A DNA stretch of 64,000 nucleotides, from NCBI GenBank assembly GCA_948146395.1, contig OX411544.1, positions 88,626,132 through 88,690,131 on the forward strand, written 5' to 3'. The DNA comes from Fragum whitleyi (lineage: Eukaryota > Mollusca > Bivalvia > Cardiida > Cardiidae). The position numbers were made by a program, and so were the translations under genes. Under the pieces are notes generated by a model. It searched no databases. It worked only from the letters and a program-made list of their open reading frames with translations, and had not been told where the DNA came from. Below are positions 12,619 to 27,700 of this stretch, piece after piece (position 1 is the stretch's first letter; every line of letters starts with the position of its first letter).

Positions 12619-12762
12619 CTAACTGTCTGTTTCTAATTTCTGTTTCTGTTCTTTGGCATATACAACTGTATTCTGTAATATTCTCTTCTCACAACACCGG
12701 AGTTGAACACAAAGTCGAACAATATCAGATATTTTTCCTTTTTGTAATAATACTTCATCATC
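12619..12762 (-). CDS. SETD3: SETD3 coding exon 12, terminal
   Basis: Encodes DDEVLLQKGKISDIVRLCVQ then RCCEKRILQNTVVYAKEQKQ and a TAG stop at 12621-12619. It corresponds to the last helices of the conserved domain; the acidic/Ser tail seen in vertebrates is absent. Confidence 0.88.
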   Translation of the reverse strand, partial: DDEVLLQKGKISDIVRLCVQLRCCEKRILQNTVVYAKEQKQKLETDS

Positions 12763-15700
12763 CTACAAATAACAGTATGTAAGAAAATTACCTGTAACTA
12801 GTGTTGGGCAATCAGTTTTAAATCACAATCGGTAATCAGTTTGTAGTTTGTAGAGTAGTAAATCGACTAATGATTAATTGTACAATTAATTTCTTCAAAA
12901 TTAATACAGCACTCCAATATATCATTCCTTTGAAGAATAGAATGTGACAGTTTAGTTAAAACTGATGACCTAAAGACTCATCCTAAAGATTTTTCTACCA
13001 ACTCCATGGCTCAGCGTGAAACAGTTGTAACTGCCTATAAACAAATAGGCAGTTACTTTTGTTTCATGCTGAGCCATTACACTGATGCCAGTTTCGTAAT
13101 CAAAATATAATATATATTATATATTATAAATAACAACTTATTTATATTATCATTTGTGTTCATACAATTTTTTCTGGTTCTAAGTTTGAGAAAATTCTCA
13201 GTTGAGCATGAAAAAGGTTTTCCAACCTAGGGCTCTGAAATCTAAAACTTATTTTACTATGATCATATTATTTGAAACCAAATTCATCATTCAAATTACA
13301 ATATCCTGTTTCAGTTAATACTAATTCATTTTAGTTTGACTGCAACAAAAGCTAAAGCTTATAGAATCACTCTTGAAAACTCAAGCCAGATGTTTCCACG
13401 TCCCTGAGTGTGAGGCAGTGGTTTAAACCGACAGCTATCCAATTCTACAGTTTTGTGAGCTGGAGCCAGCCATTATGTTTTTAGCCCATAAACACCCCTG
13501 GTGACGGTTGGGTCAAACCATAGGCCTCCTGGTCACAAGTCAAGCATATCCAGGGTTTAATGCAAGACTGTACTAAGTGTATATACATTGTATATTCACT
13601 TAATACATTTCTTGCACCGAACCCTAGATATATACTACTAGGCCACCTAGGCAATCAATGTCCTGTTTAAAGCTCAATTGATACCAGTATTGTCAAAATA
13701 GGTTAACAAATAGCGGTAATTGCTAGCTGTACTTATTTGTACAAATAGTGGCCCCTTATTAAACTTTGATTTTTTTTTTTCATCCTCTATGTACCATCTA
13801 ACAACACCTTTGTCAGCCCAGCCTGCTTACCTCTACAGTGGTATCATAAGCCTTCAACAGTAGTGAGACTCTGGTTTCCAAATAATTCCAGACTTTCAGA
13901 TCTCCCTCTTTCGACACAACTTTTTCTACGTCACCAAGTTCTTCTCGTACATCGGCACAGTTAGCATCTGAATATTTTGTCTTCAGACTTTCTGTAAATA
14001 CAGAAATACCTTTAACCCTTTGCTGTTTAATCCCTGCTTTTTACGTGCCTGTGATTTTATGATTGAGAAAACATTGTGAAAAAAGAAGAAATTGCTTCTG
14101 AGAAGCAATTTCTTCTTTTTCCACACTATTTTCTACCCTACTGAATGGTTATTTTTCAAATTAAATCCACTTTAAATTTTCGTCTGCAAAACCTTTGAAT
14201 TTGGGCAGGTCCAAAATTTTGTAAAACAGGAAAGTGTTATAATACAAATAAATACTGAGCAAGATATGTTTGTGAAACACTGATGCCAAAAAAATAGCAA
14301 ATTCAAATTCTAACATTTTTGACCTTGATAGATGGCCTTCACCTTACAAGTTTCATACCTCAATGAAATCAACAAATAATTTTTTCATATCAAATAATTT
14401 GGTATGATGGAGAAACAAGAGGACCAAGATTGTCCTAGATCGCTTACCTGAGTCTTTTTGACCCCTTGGACGTCACATCAATTAAATAGGCAGATGTCAT
14501 AGAGAAGATAATATAAAACCAAGTTTCATGAAGTTTGGACCAAAAAAATGGTTGGCCTCTAAATGATAATCATTAAGACCCCTTTTCCATTGATATGGCA
14601 TGGATCCATCCCATTTTCAATGGGGTTCATCCTTGTGATCTGGGGAAAATCCTGACCAAGTTTCATGAAGATTGGGCCATATTTGTGGCCCCTAGAACGT
14701 AAACAAAAAAATATCATTAAGGCCCCTTTTCCCTTGATATGGCATGGATCCTTACTATTTTTGATAGGGTATATCCTTCTGACCTGGCCGACATCCTGAC
14801 CAAGTTTCATGAAATCTGGGCCATATTTGTGGCCTCTAGAGCCTTAACAAGAAAATTATCATTAAGGACCCTTTTCCCTTGATATGGCATGTATCCCTAC
14901 CAATTTTGATAGGATTAATCCTTGTGACCTGGCCAACATCCTGACTAAGTTTCATGAAGATTGGGCCATATCTGTGGCCTATAGAGCGTGAACAAGAAAT
15001 TTGTCAATAAGGCCCCTTTTCCCTTGATTTTGCATGGATCCTTCCCATTTTCAATAGGATTCATCCTTGTGACCTGGCCTACATTCTGACCAAGTTTCAT
15101 GGAGATAGGACCATATTTCTGGCCTCTAGAGTGTAAACAAGAAAATTGTAAATAAGGCCGCTTTTCCAGTGACATGGCATGGATCCTTCCCATTTTAAAT
15201 AGGGTTCATCCTTGTGATCTGGGGAACATCCTGACCAAGTTTCATTAAGATTAGGCCATATTTGTGGCCCCTAGAGTGTAAACAAGAAATTTGTAAATAA
15301 GGCCCCTTTTACCATGATATGGCATGTATCCCCCCCCCCCCCCCCCCCAATTTTCAATAGGGTTAATCCTTGTGACCTGGCCAGCATTCTGACTAAGTTT
15401 CATGAAGATTGGGCCATATTTGTTGCCTCTAGAGTGTAAACAAGAAAATTGTCATTAAGGCTCCTTTTTCTTGATTTTGAATGGATCCTTCCCATTTTCA
15501 ATAAGGTTCATCCATGTGACCTGGCCAACATTCTGACTTAGTTTCATGAAGATTGGATGATGGTTCCCACGTTCCAACAGTTCCAAAATTCCCTGACTTT
15601 TCCCTGACATTTCCCTGACAAGAAAGCGATTTTCCCTGACATTTAATGGACATTTCAGTCCATGCTTCCCTTTTCATTTAGAATCTCGCTATGGATCTAC

Positions 15701-18700
15701 AAACATCTTTATATAATAAATAGCTCTAGGAATGTTCCTTTAAATCTCCCTATCTTGAGCCATATAGTTCATATAGATAAAAATACTTTTCCTTCCTTCA
15801 AGTTTGTGTGCGTGGGGTTTAAAAGCCACTTTCCAATCTAATAAATATAAAGAACAAGGGCTCAACATCTAACAATTTATGGTAGTGCTCTAGCCATCAA
15901 GCTGCACATTCCACATAGATTATTATTCACCAATTGGCTGTAAGGGTCAAACTTCTTATCCAAAGATGAGCAGTCCTTAACTTACTAATTGCATAAGAGC
16001 ATGCATTTTTAACAAAGAGACCCAATGAGAGGCAGAGATTCTCTCCTAGCTCCCTAGAAAAAGAAAGCCCTTAGGATGGAAGGTTTGTGTCAGGCAATCA
16101 GTAGGAATCTAGTATTTTGCTAAAGCTCAAAAGTACAGGGCAATACCATGAAAGAGTAAGCCTTTAACATAGTTAATATGTTCAATTGGAATACCATCAA
16201 GTCATGATGTTGGATATTTTTCTACAGAGAGACTTTATGTCTGGAAATTAAAGGTCAAGGTCTCAGTGTTTGATGAGTACTAAAAGTCTATGACAATCAC
16301 CTTAAAGTGTTCTTGATAAATTTATAATACATAATTTGATAAAGAAATAATACATGAAATACATATACAAAAGCAAACTCTGTAGATACAGGTAGGTCTA
16401 ATGCAAAAGTAATGATATTATGTATCGAAATTCAAAGTCTTTGGTGTCTGTGACAGAGAGGTACAGTGTCTGTCCATGGTAGGGGGGTACAGATTCTGTC
16501 TCTTGACCAAGAGTTTTCCAGTCCCTTAGTTCTTTTCCTTAAATTATTATAAGCCCACACATTTGACTCAAGTACTGGTGAATTTTCCAGGAAGCTGAAT
16601 CGAGAGGAATAAATTTAAGGTGAGGGACTTGTTTTTGATTGATGTAAAACATATCTATAGATTTAAACAAAAGCCTTTGACATGACTGAGATATAACCAT
16701 GAATTGTAACTTTATGAGTTATGTCAAAATAAAGAGATTTCTCAAAAGTAAGTCAAAATCTGTTATGTAGTGAATATCCTCACTGACCAAATGTGGCTTA
16801 AGAGTTAAAGTGATTATCATTCAAGTAATTCAAGGAGCAAGGAAATAGGATTTTCAATTAAGCTTTCTACAGACTCCTTTTCAATTATGATGCTCCAGTC
16901 TGAAGCCCACAAACCTCATATTTGCAACAAAACTACTATTGGAAATGTAACAAACATATTTTACATTGTTGACACCATCAGACAGAATTGAATCTTGATG
17001 ACAACCATACCCTTAGATTTCAAGACATAAATAAATTTATGATTTTCAATTATGAAATAATCTTTACTACATGTCGTAGTGTCCATAAAAGTACCATGTT
17101 GTTATACTTGTTGTATAATCAATTCATTTAAACTTTTAACATGATTCTTTGAACTTCAAAACTGGAACTACCACACAAACAATAATAGATGAAGGCGCTT
17201 TTAACACACATTAATTAATCTAAAATTAATACAGGAATGAGACTTTAGCCATTTTAATAAAGAATTTGGTGATGACATCTGAAGAGACTGCCTATGCGTT
17301 AAATGCTCATGAAATGAAAAATTCCCTAACCGTCTTTTCAATATTCCCGGACATTTCCCTGACTTTTCTATTATTGTTTAAAGTTCCCTGACTTTTTCAA
17401 AAATCCATTTTTCCCTGACTTTTCCCTGATGCGTGGGAACCCTGAGACTAGAGTGTAAACACTTAAATTGACGGACATTCAATGATCACAAAAGCTCACA
17501 TTGATCACGATGTGCTTAGGTGAGCTAAAAATGTAGAAATTTCTCCATAATATGATAGATATCTTTTGGGACTAATTTGTGCGCAAGCTTTCATAATGGC
17601 TGTGTACTCAAAATTATTTTCATTGAGGTGTGAAACACAATTTTTAGCAATCAGAATAAACAAATCTTGATTGGTAAAACTTGCATTAAATGATAAATGC
17701 ATAATGTGTGTAAAAGTGTTTTCAGTGCAAAAAGGTCAAATGCTTCAGCTGGAAATAGGTTTTAATTGTGACCTTTGACCTACATGATAGTTGACTGTAC
17801 ATGAATAATGTCTTGTATAATGGGTTTAAATAAAAAATGTTTTACCTTCATCCATCGAGAATATCCTCAGAAATATAAGGAGGTCGTGATCTAGTGGAAT
17901 ATCTCCAGTATGTAGGTAGAAGGTTCTAGAAGCCAGCAGTCCACATTTGGTCAATATATCAGACTTTAGATTGAACAAGGAGTCTCCTTTACTAATACCT
18001 AGAGGATAAAATTATACAAGTCTGAGAAGGTCTTTATCTGGGCTCTTACTAGTGATGACATTGGGGAGTCATTGTCTCCTTAACCATGAAATTGTAGGGG
18101 TCAAAACGGATTTAAAAGGGGGCAAAATAACAGAATAAGTCAATCATAATAAGAGTATTTCAGGTCTAAGAATCAGTTGACCATTTCTTGTAAAAAGTGA
18201 GCTGTTAGTTAGTAAAATGTTTGATATTGTATAATATGCATCAAAGAGAGAATCAGAGATTAAACTAAATTTTGACCCTTGGAAATTTATTCTCAATGGG
18301 GTCACAATGATGTTTTCAGACTTTTAGGGGTCAAAACCCTGGTTTATGAGTCAAACACGAGCCCTGTCTTTATCTTGTAGAATGTTCCAAGTATGTAGAG
18401 AAAAGGTCCTGAAAGTCGGCAACCTACACTTGGTGTCTATACTGTAATATTACTCTGTATATATTTTAACATGATTTTGGCACAATTTTATAAATACCCT
18501 TTCCGATGGCGGCACTCATTCTTTCCGACTATTTGTCTCTCACCAAAGGGTTGATAATCATAAACCCATGTGAGATAGCAGCTGGAGGCTAGAAAAGGAT
18601 GTAATGGTAGTACTGGTGTGAGAAATACCAGGAATGGATGGTTGGGTGCTCCTGATGCAGTGATATAGCTGTAAGATTGTTGAAACCCCATTCAAACAAC

Positions 18701-21700
18701 CAAATAAACATCCTTTCCTAGCAATCATCTGCTACTCCCCTTAGGATGGTTGTACGGGTGAGAGAAGTACCAGGAATACATTATTAGGTGCTCCAGCCGC
18801 TGCGATGTAACTGAAAAAATGTTGAAAGCAGCAAAAACTCCATTCAATCCATCAATCAATAATTCTCTTATCTGTTTGAAATATCGATTGCTCTGTGCAA
18901 AACAGTTGTAACTGCCTATAAATTATAGGCAGTTACAACTGTTTTCGCACTGAACCATCAATTTATTTGAGGGTAACATTCTTACCTAATTTTACCGCTA
19001 ATCTATCATGTGCGTTATCTGGGTACACAAAACCATTGTTCACCAGGAGTTCACCATTTGATCTTGCACCATAAAATATAAATATCTGTAGAAAAACAAA
19101 ATAAAAATTAATATTTTTACAAATTTTTTTTTCAAAGGTAAGTATAAATTACTCAATTTCATTAAATAGTTATAACATATATTCGGCGAAACAAGAGACT
19201 CAAGAGGGCTTGTATCGCTCCACTGGCTTTAACATCTCAAGATTTGAAGGAGAGATATTGAAAATAGAAGGAAATGAAAATCACAGCTGTAAACTAATGT
19301 GCCCCCAACCTTGTGAAGTGAGGCATAAGAGGTCTACAGACAGATAGACAGACAGTCATGATGAAACCAATATAAACCCTCCCTACATTGTCAGTGGGGA
19401 GAGGCAGATTAAATAAGAGCTACTACTTTCAAATATTTGTTTATAAGTATTCTTTGATAGAGACTTTAACATGTCCTTGTTAGGTCACATTCCCTTTCAG
19501 TTTCAGTCAACCTATAAGTCAACCTAACTGACCTCTCACCCTTCTAAAGCATTCCTTTGTAACGAATAGGGAAGCTGCTAAGCAATATCATCCTGAATTT
19601 AAGGTAGTGGACCTGTAATAGTTTCTCAACATTTCAGAACTCGTGATCTTTCACAATGTTGATTTTCATTAGAAAACCTCAGTTAACACTGTTTAAGTTC
19701 ATTACTTCCAAAACATTGCGGAACTACAACAGGTCCACTACCTTAAATCTCATTTAAACAATTTGCCAATTTTGTGGACATTTTTACAAGTCTGGCTCAA
19801 GCCTCTACCCACAATAATCAGGTAAATAGAAGGTAGTTAAGGTCAAGATCAGGCTGCACTACTATACTGGCTAATAATGGCCTATACTATCTAAAAAAGC
19901 TTCATTACAGCAGGAGTTTGTCTTAAATATCATGAGAATAACAAACCTGATCATTCTGTTGATAGTTTTGTAAGGCATAACATTCACTACAACTCTTCTC
20001 CAAATTGAAATCTGTTGTTATCTGTCAATAGAATATTAGCTTTTCATCTTTATTCATAACTAACCCTGGCTTATCATGCTGAATTTAAATTTTGCTTCTT
20101 ATTGATCATTTTAACTAGTATGTGTACAGCAGCATTTTAACTACGCTGTGTTAGAGCATAGAGGTAGAGCATTGGCCTCTTGACCCAAAGGTCCAGAGTT
20201 TGATTCCCGGAAGCGGCTATAGATCTTGGTTCTATCATTGGCCCGCACATTTGGCGTGAGTACTGGTGAATTTTCCAGGAAGCAGAATTGTGAGGGATTA
20301 ATTTAAGTTGTAAGAACTTGCTTCCTAACCGATGTTAAATAAATAGGTTTAAACTAAGCTTAGCTGTGTACAGCAGAATTATGCTGTTAATAGCATGGGA
20401 TTAGTTATCTTTATCAGAACTGTATTTTTCTAAGGCGATTAATCCGTTTGGGAATGAATTGACAGAAGGGAGCTTATATGTCATATAAGCTCCCTTCTAC
20501 GGATTCAATTCAAAACCCATAATTATCTGACAATTTAAATGATTTTGAATTTTAACACATACTTAAACTAAAATATTAAAGTTTTCCTTTATCATTACAT
20601 AGAACAGGAATTTTGAAGAATACCGGGGGAATTAATGTTTTAATTTTTTGTTTCTAGTACATGTATTTGGGTATTTCAAGTATTTAATTGGCGTTTAACT
20701 AAAGGATCATATATTTGAAGTTTGCAAAGTCCATTTTCCCAAATCATATTTGTGACACCTACATGTATTGAGTGGAAATTAAATATAGCTTAAGTTCATA
20801 TTTATACTTTTATTAGACATATTTTAAATAAATCTATGTATGAAAACATATTTGGGAACGAGAGCATTTATTTGTGGCAACAGTATTTTCAATTGATGAC
20901 CAAAACATTATAACTTTGATATACTGTAGAAACCATCTTGATGGCTCTGCACAAAACAGTTGTAACTGCCTATATGTTTATAGGCAGTTACAACTGTTTT
21001 GCCCTGAGCCTACACTCTAATGTTTAATAAACGTTTACATATATGTTTGTACCATAAAGATATCATATCACTAGTTCTTTTATTGCAACTGATCCTTTTA
21101 AATGTAACACAATGTATAACAGAGTGAAACAGCATGGATTTGGAGTGCCTCTTACAGGGACTAGCCATACAAACCTAATTAGCAATTTTCCATCACTTTG
21201 AAAAGCATGTCATTGTATATAATTAACATCTTTTGGGTACACACATTTGTAATGAATCTTACAAAACAGCAATACCCACCAAACCGTTGCTATGGTTACA
21301 CATATCCCACAATGGTATAAGAGCAAAGGTCATCTTACTGCCATCTTCTGTAGGTATTTGGTTTTGTCTGGTCATCACAGTGGATACTGCCCATCTGAAA
21401 TTTAGTAAAGTAATACAGGATATTGGATGAGTGGTCATTGAATTCTAATTTATTAAAGGAGTCGTCTATAAACACATAACAAGAGCACCGCCTACAGGTG
21501 CCTATGCTCGGCTTTTGAGTGCTGGATGGTGGGAAAAAATCTAAGTCGAAAAAGGGGCATAATTTGTTAAAAATGCATCTAGAGTTATCCCCCTTGATAA
21601 TATAGGTTGCTCTTTTGATGGTGAACATGTGTGCCAAGTTTCAAGTAAATGCTTTCAGTAGAACCAGAGATATCACAAAATGTCAAAGTTTTTGCAGGAC

Positions 21701-24700
21701 AACGACGACGACAATGACGACGACACGAAGGCTATAGCAATACCTCTGGTTTTCTCCGAAAACAGCCCAGCTGAAAATGAGGCTGTCCCAAGTTTTTATC
21801 TGTTTTAGATGACAAGTTTAATAAATTTGGTATTTTATGAGCACAAATTTGATAACTTTTGAAATTTGATGCAATTTTTTGTGTTAATTCGAGAACATTC
21901 AAGAAATTTATCGAGTCAAGTTATGCTGTAAAACATGTGATGCCATTCTTAAAATGACGCCAGCTTATGCAATATTACATCATTTTCACAATGAAAATAT
22001 AACTTTGCTCTATCTTTTAGCTCATGTGCATAATTATTCCAATAGTGTATCAACATATGTGTAGTAGCAAAAATATCATAATGATATATAATTTTTTATT
22101 ATTTCATTCCGCAACGTAGGTCATATCATAAAAACTTTTATTGACCCATGTCATGCAGATTGTTTTTTTATCCAGAAAAAATGCCAATTTATGGGAATTT
22201 TTCACCTGTCTTGTCCTTTTTTCCTGTGCAATTATTGAGTGGAAAGTAGGTAGTGTAGGCTGAGAGCGATTGCATGTCTATGCAGGATGATTGAAGTCTA
22301 TACTTTCTGTCAAGACATTGTCTTAAGCAAGAAGTGTCAAATTATAATGAATAAGAGAATGCCGCATTGTGATCCAGTACAGGAATTCCCCCATGATTAA
22401 AACAAGAGGACCAAGATGGTCCTAGATCGCTCACCTGAGTCTCTTTGACCCCTGAGACATCACATTAATTGGATAGGCAGATGTCAAAAAGAAGATAATT
22501 GCCTTTAATCAATACCATGGAAGGTTTTCAGCGTAGAGTAAGACAGATATGCCTATTTGCTCTTTGATTCTATGTAGAAAGGGATGCACCTGGGTGGACC
22601 CCAAATTTGACCCCAGGGTCTTGATATGAACAAACTTGGAAGAGGTCCATAAGATGATGCTACATACTAAAAATGAAAGCTGTCAGCCTTCTGGTTTCAG
22701 AGACATACCAAAAATGAAAGCAGTGTGCCCTCTGGTTTCGATTAAAGAAGATTTTAAAAGATTTTCGCTCTTTGATTCTATGTAAAAAGGGTTGCGCCCG
22801 GGTTGAGCCCAAATATGATCCTAGGGTCTTGATATGAAGAAACTTGGTAGAGGTCCACTAGATGATGCTACATACCAAATATGAAAGCTGTCTGCCTTTT
22901 GGTTTCATAGTAGAAGATTTTTGAAGATTTTCATTTTTTTACCCTTCGTGCTCATAAGAGATAAAGGGATGCACCAGTGCAAAGCCCAAATATGACCCAA
23001 GGGTCTTGATATGAACAAACTTGGTAGAACAACTTTGGTAGAGCTTGACCCAAGGAACATGCCTGCCAAGTTTCATCAAGATTGGCCCACTGTTTAGGAG
23101 GAGAAGATGTTTAAAGAAATTGTGGACGACGCTTGACGCACGACTGACGACAGATGACGGACATTCTACGATCACAATAGCTTACCTTGAGCACTTCGTG
23201 CTTAGTCGAGCTAAAAAGAATAAGTTTTTTTGCTGTAATTTTAGTCTAAATTTTTGCCATTTTGGACAGTGTTAACCAAAGTACTATAAATAAAGAAAGG
23301 CAGAATTGAATTGAACAGACAACAAATAATAGAAGATTATTTTCATTCAAAAGGCAAAAACTCAAACAATGTGGCTGGCAAAGTAAGGGTTCATGTACAT
23401 GGCACTTCTTCACATTGTGATCTGTAACTGTAAAATGTTTCAAGTTACTAGCTCTTACAATTAAGGAGAAATACCCCTGACAAAAAAATTAAAGGTAAAA
23501 ACATCAAAGGGAATTAACTAAAAAAATATACAAGCTAGAGTTATGGTTCTTATACTTGAAACTTCTCAACATTGTAATTTATAAGTGTCTGAAGTTTCAA
23601 GTTTCTAGCACTTACGGTTTATGAGATATGCTGTGGACAAAAACATGACAGACAGATGGACAGATGGGTGGACAGACTGACTAAATGGAGTAAACCTATA
23701 TTCCCCCAACCAGTATCCAGAGGGGGACCAATAAAATCATTTCTTGAATTGTATGCATATCAACAGACTTGAAACAATTGGAGATTTGGTTGAGAATCAA
23801 TACTATATCCATTTAATCTATAGACAAAGTGGTTTAAATTTAAATCAAAATGCACATATTCAGAGCCAGAACTTAACCTATGCCTTCTCTTAACAGAGAT
23901 TATAACACGATGGCGTAAAAGGCATATATAATATGAAATTTCTAACAATTGGACTTATGTATGGGGTGCAACAATTTAGCAGCCTAGACATTTATTATTT
24001 ATATAGTGTAATTAGATTGCCTAACTGTCTAGAGATACTTTGAGACCTTATATTATCTACAAATGGGATAGTGAAGACTCTGGCCTGACTGTGTGGATGA
24101 ACAGACTTGCCAGTCTTTGCTTTGCATACATTTGGAATTGCTGGAAATAGGCACAAGCTTAAATAAGAAGAATTACATTCATATGTTATATGTTAATATC
24201 ATTACTTATTTATTAATTTTATATCCAGAAAAAATGTAATTTTACGCCCAGAAAAGGGTAATAAAACTAATTTCAGAATTTTGACCATGATATAATGGAT
24301 ATAATTTCATTTTAACGTTGTTGTGTCCGTGAATATAGTCTGATGGGAGAAGGAGTCATACGCAAATCAAAATCCTCCAGCTACGCCGTTGGATTTTACC
24401 TTTTGCATATAACTCCTCCTCCATCAGACTTTATTCCTGGACATATGAATGTGAAAATGGAATTATTTCATAAATATTCAGGATAACAAGCACATGCCAA
24501 CTAACAATGTAAACCCTGAAGAGTCCCCTCAGAAACTTTACATTTGAAGAGGTTTTTAGAAAAGGAGCTTTAGACTTTCACATTTTAAAATAAGATGTGT
24601 CTTTCCAGTAGTAATGGTCCTAAAAAAGCCAAAAATTCAAGGTGTTTCATTTTCAATGACCTTGACCCTTAAGGCTCCTACTGACCTTAGTATGAGGATA

Positions 24701-27700
24701 GGCATACCAATACAAGATACAAGATACAAAATTTTATTTATAGGCGAGTTTGTACAACAAGTAACATTAGCAATGTATAACTATTTGCCGACTTAGTCGA
24801 TACATTAGTATCAATGACACCTATAACCAATGCTATTAGAAGCAGACTTTTATCGATTTAAAGTTATCAGTGATATTAAGATTTTTTTAATTAAGTCTTT
24901 CACAGGCAGACAGAGCTTTTCGAATTTCTCTCCCGCTTTTACAAAACCTTTTTATAATGGATAATGCTAAAAATACTTGAGATTTACCTGTAGTCCTCAT
25001 ACGTAAAATATTCTTTGAGAGGAAAGTTTGAAGACGAGATGTCTGTATGAAATAATCTGTAGAAATAGGCATACTGTCTGGCAATGTTTCTATACTGGCT
25101 TATACAGTCACCTGGAAATAACAATATACAATATCCTAAATGAAGAGTTAAGTTTATGAAAACATTGTAACACTAGAATTAGTTAGTTTCTCTAAATGGT
25201 TCACCTCAGCTTTTTTTTTTTTTTTTGCTAATTTAATAAAGAGCTATCTTTGTAAATGTATAGTTTCACAATTCTCACCCTTTCGTTTTTGACACAGCCT
25301 GCTAAAATTGAAAATATCTTGACTTAATCAATTTTTTCTTAGAACTGCATTTGACTCTATCCAAAAAGATCATTCAGACAAAATATCTACCCATGAGAGG
25401 GAACATAAGTGTACTGTGATTTTGACATCTAACGACAAATGAGGATGTTTTCTTCAGATAAATTTTGACAGTTAAACCGAGACACATACACAAAATAGAC
25501 ATTGTTACCACTATGTCTCCCTCACAACACATCTGAGCCAAAACTCTTTCAAAGTTTTCAGCTTTTTCATTTGTTCCTATTTTTTTGTGTGAATCCTAAC
25601 AATACTCACTAAATACTGGTGAACCTTTCAGCTGTTTGAGGTCATCTGGTGTGAAATACAGAGGTGTGAAATAGGATTCTGGAAGAACATCAATGTAAGG
25701 CAGCCATTTAGAGTCAGGACTTCTTTTCTCACAGAGCAGATGTAAAGCTAATACAACACTTGGCATAACTTGTAAAATCTTGTCTTCTGCCATATATGGA
25801 CCTGTAGTTTTAATAAAGGATGGTTAGTCTAAAGGTGTATTTTTCCATCATTTTAATTGATGTAGACCATTACCTTTTCCCTATTGTAAAATATTTTTAG
25901 ATAATTTGGTACCTGAGTAGCTACTTTGGAGGAAGTCACACATGATATATTTACACCATGTTGATTTCAGATTGTAAAAATGCAATCCATTTCATACCCA
26001 AAATCAAAATTTTAAATTGGTCAAAATGGAAACAAGAAGGCAAGAATGGCCCTAAATAGCTACACCTGAATTTTACATGTCTAGTGAATCTCCATAATTA
26101 TGGTACAATCAGAATGTCATAAATATTTTTTGAAAAGGGTCATCAGAGGAAACTCTGGCAAATTTTCATTTCAAAATGTCATTGGATTAGAAAGTGATGT
26201 TTTTAACAGATTTCTAAGTGAGAAAATGCCCCTCCTTGAGTCACTCAAAATTTCACGAACATGTTTTGAGAAGGGTCAACAAAGGAACATTTCTACCAAG
26301 TTTGATTGAAATCTGCCCAATGGATACTGAGGAGAAGATGTTTAAGGAATTGTTGACGACTTCCAACAGACGACAATCTACGCACAACGAACAAAAGGTG
26401 ATCACAAAAGCTCACCTTGAGCATGTTGTGCCCAGGTGAGCTAAAAACATATTTAGTCCTTAAAAGAAATAGTCTATATCTTAAGCAGAAACCAATACCT
26501 ATTAGATAGGACCCTTAGGATTCCTATCATTGAGACCTTTGGACCCCATTTTGTTTAAGTCAGATTTAAGTCCTGAATGCCAAAGACAGTTCATGGTTTT
26601 AGTCAACCAAATCATCATGCCGGGATTTCAACAGCAAACATTCATTATCACTGCCACAATAAAACATCTAAATAACATTATATAAACATTCTGATTTTCT
26701 TTTTTTATAAATAACAAAACACAATTGGAAATGTTACATTATAGAAGGGAAAATGTCTTGTCAAAACAGTTTTATAAATAGAAATTCTGTATTTTCTCTA
26801 ATAAAAGCCCCCTACCTAATAGAAGCACTCTCATATTTTGTACTAAGAAAACCCACTTGAAATGCCTAATTTTAGGACCTTTTTGAGACGTCTTCTCTAT
26901 TTTGAATTGAATTTCCCCTGAACAATCAATTATATGATTGTTTAGAGGTAATTCACCTCAAATTAAAGGGAAAAGAGCCTCAAAGACATCAATTTTTTAA
27001 TGACTTTAAAATCAGAAAATGCATACTAATATAAGCTCCCTGGCCATGTTATGTATAGCTCCCGGGAGTGTTTATTAAGAGAAATATGGTACACTGCAAC
27101 TCCATAGCCCTAATAACCCTCTCCATTAGACTGGTAACTCCATTAAAACACAAGGTCCACTTGGCTCCCAAATTTTCGCAAGATACTTAATAAAGGAAAA
27201 TTTTGCCCTTTTAGGCAGTGAACCCTTAATAGTTCTGCAACGTTTCAGAAGTAATGAAATTTAACAGTGTTAACCAAGGTTCCCTAATGATTTTCATTAG
27301 GAAATCCCGGTCAACATTGTGAAAGTTCATGAGTGCCGAAAAGTTGCGGATCTATTAGGGTTCCACTACCTTATAAGGATATTAAGGTATCCCAATTGAT
27401 TCTTTTGCTTTGGACTGATTGAATAATCCCATTTTTTTCAATATTTCAGGATCCTGTTACTGACAACCCGGTTGTGTGGAGTTGGGTGAAATATGAAAGA
27501 ATTATCTACCTAAAGCAGTACTCTTTGCTGATACTGTAGTCATCATTATATCTCTTGGAATGGATAAAAACATCTCCCCTTCCTGAAACACAGAAATATA
27601 CACTGAGTACACTGATCATTCAACAGAAACACAAATCAATGATAAAAAGTTTCACAGTTATGAGAGCCTTAACATTTGCAGAGATACAAAAAATGGTTAA

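Larger units (their letters stand above)
14413..17530 (+). mobile_element. Hairpin-ended tandem-repeat element R1a, interrupted
   Basis: The 5' end reads AAACAAGAGGACCAAGATTG with a GGACCAAGATNGTCC hairpin, and the 3' end is a hairpin region followed by GGTGAGCTAAAAA. The interior is an array of ~145-bp units, and a separate transposon sits at 15558-17444. The build resembles the bivalve pearl/BIV160-type elements and non-autonomous Helentrons; that assignment is inference. Confidence 0.65.

Noticed and set aside
12800..12870. Possible hAT element start (TAGTGTTGGGCAATC)
   Set aside because: No matching inverted end or target duplication was found nearby.
14559..15193. Two similar minus-strand frames suggesting a repeated protein
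   Set aside because: They come from the ~145-bp tandem units; the frame is not kept across units and no known domain appears.
21335..21637. Minus-strand open frame of 100 codons over SETD3 exon 7
   Set aside because: It runs out of frame with the exon 7 reading and into intron and repeat sequence.
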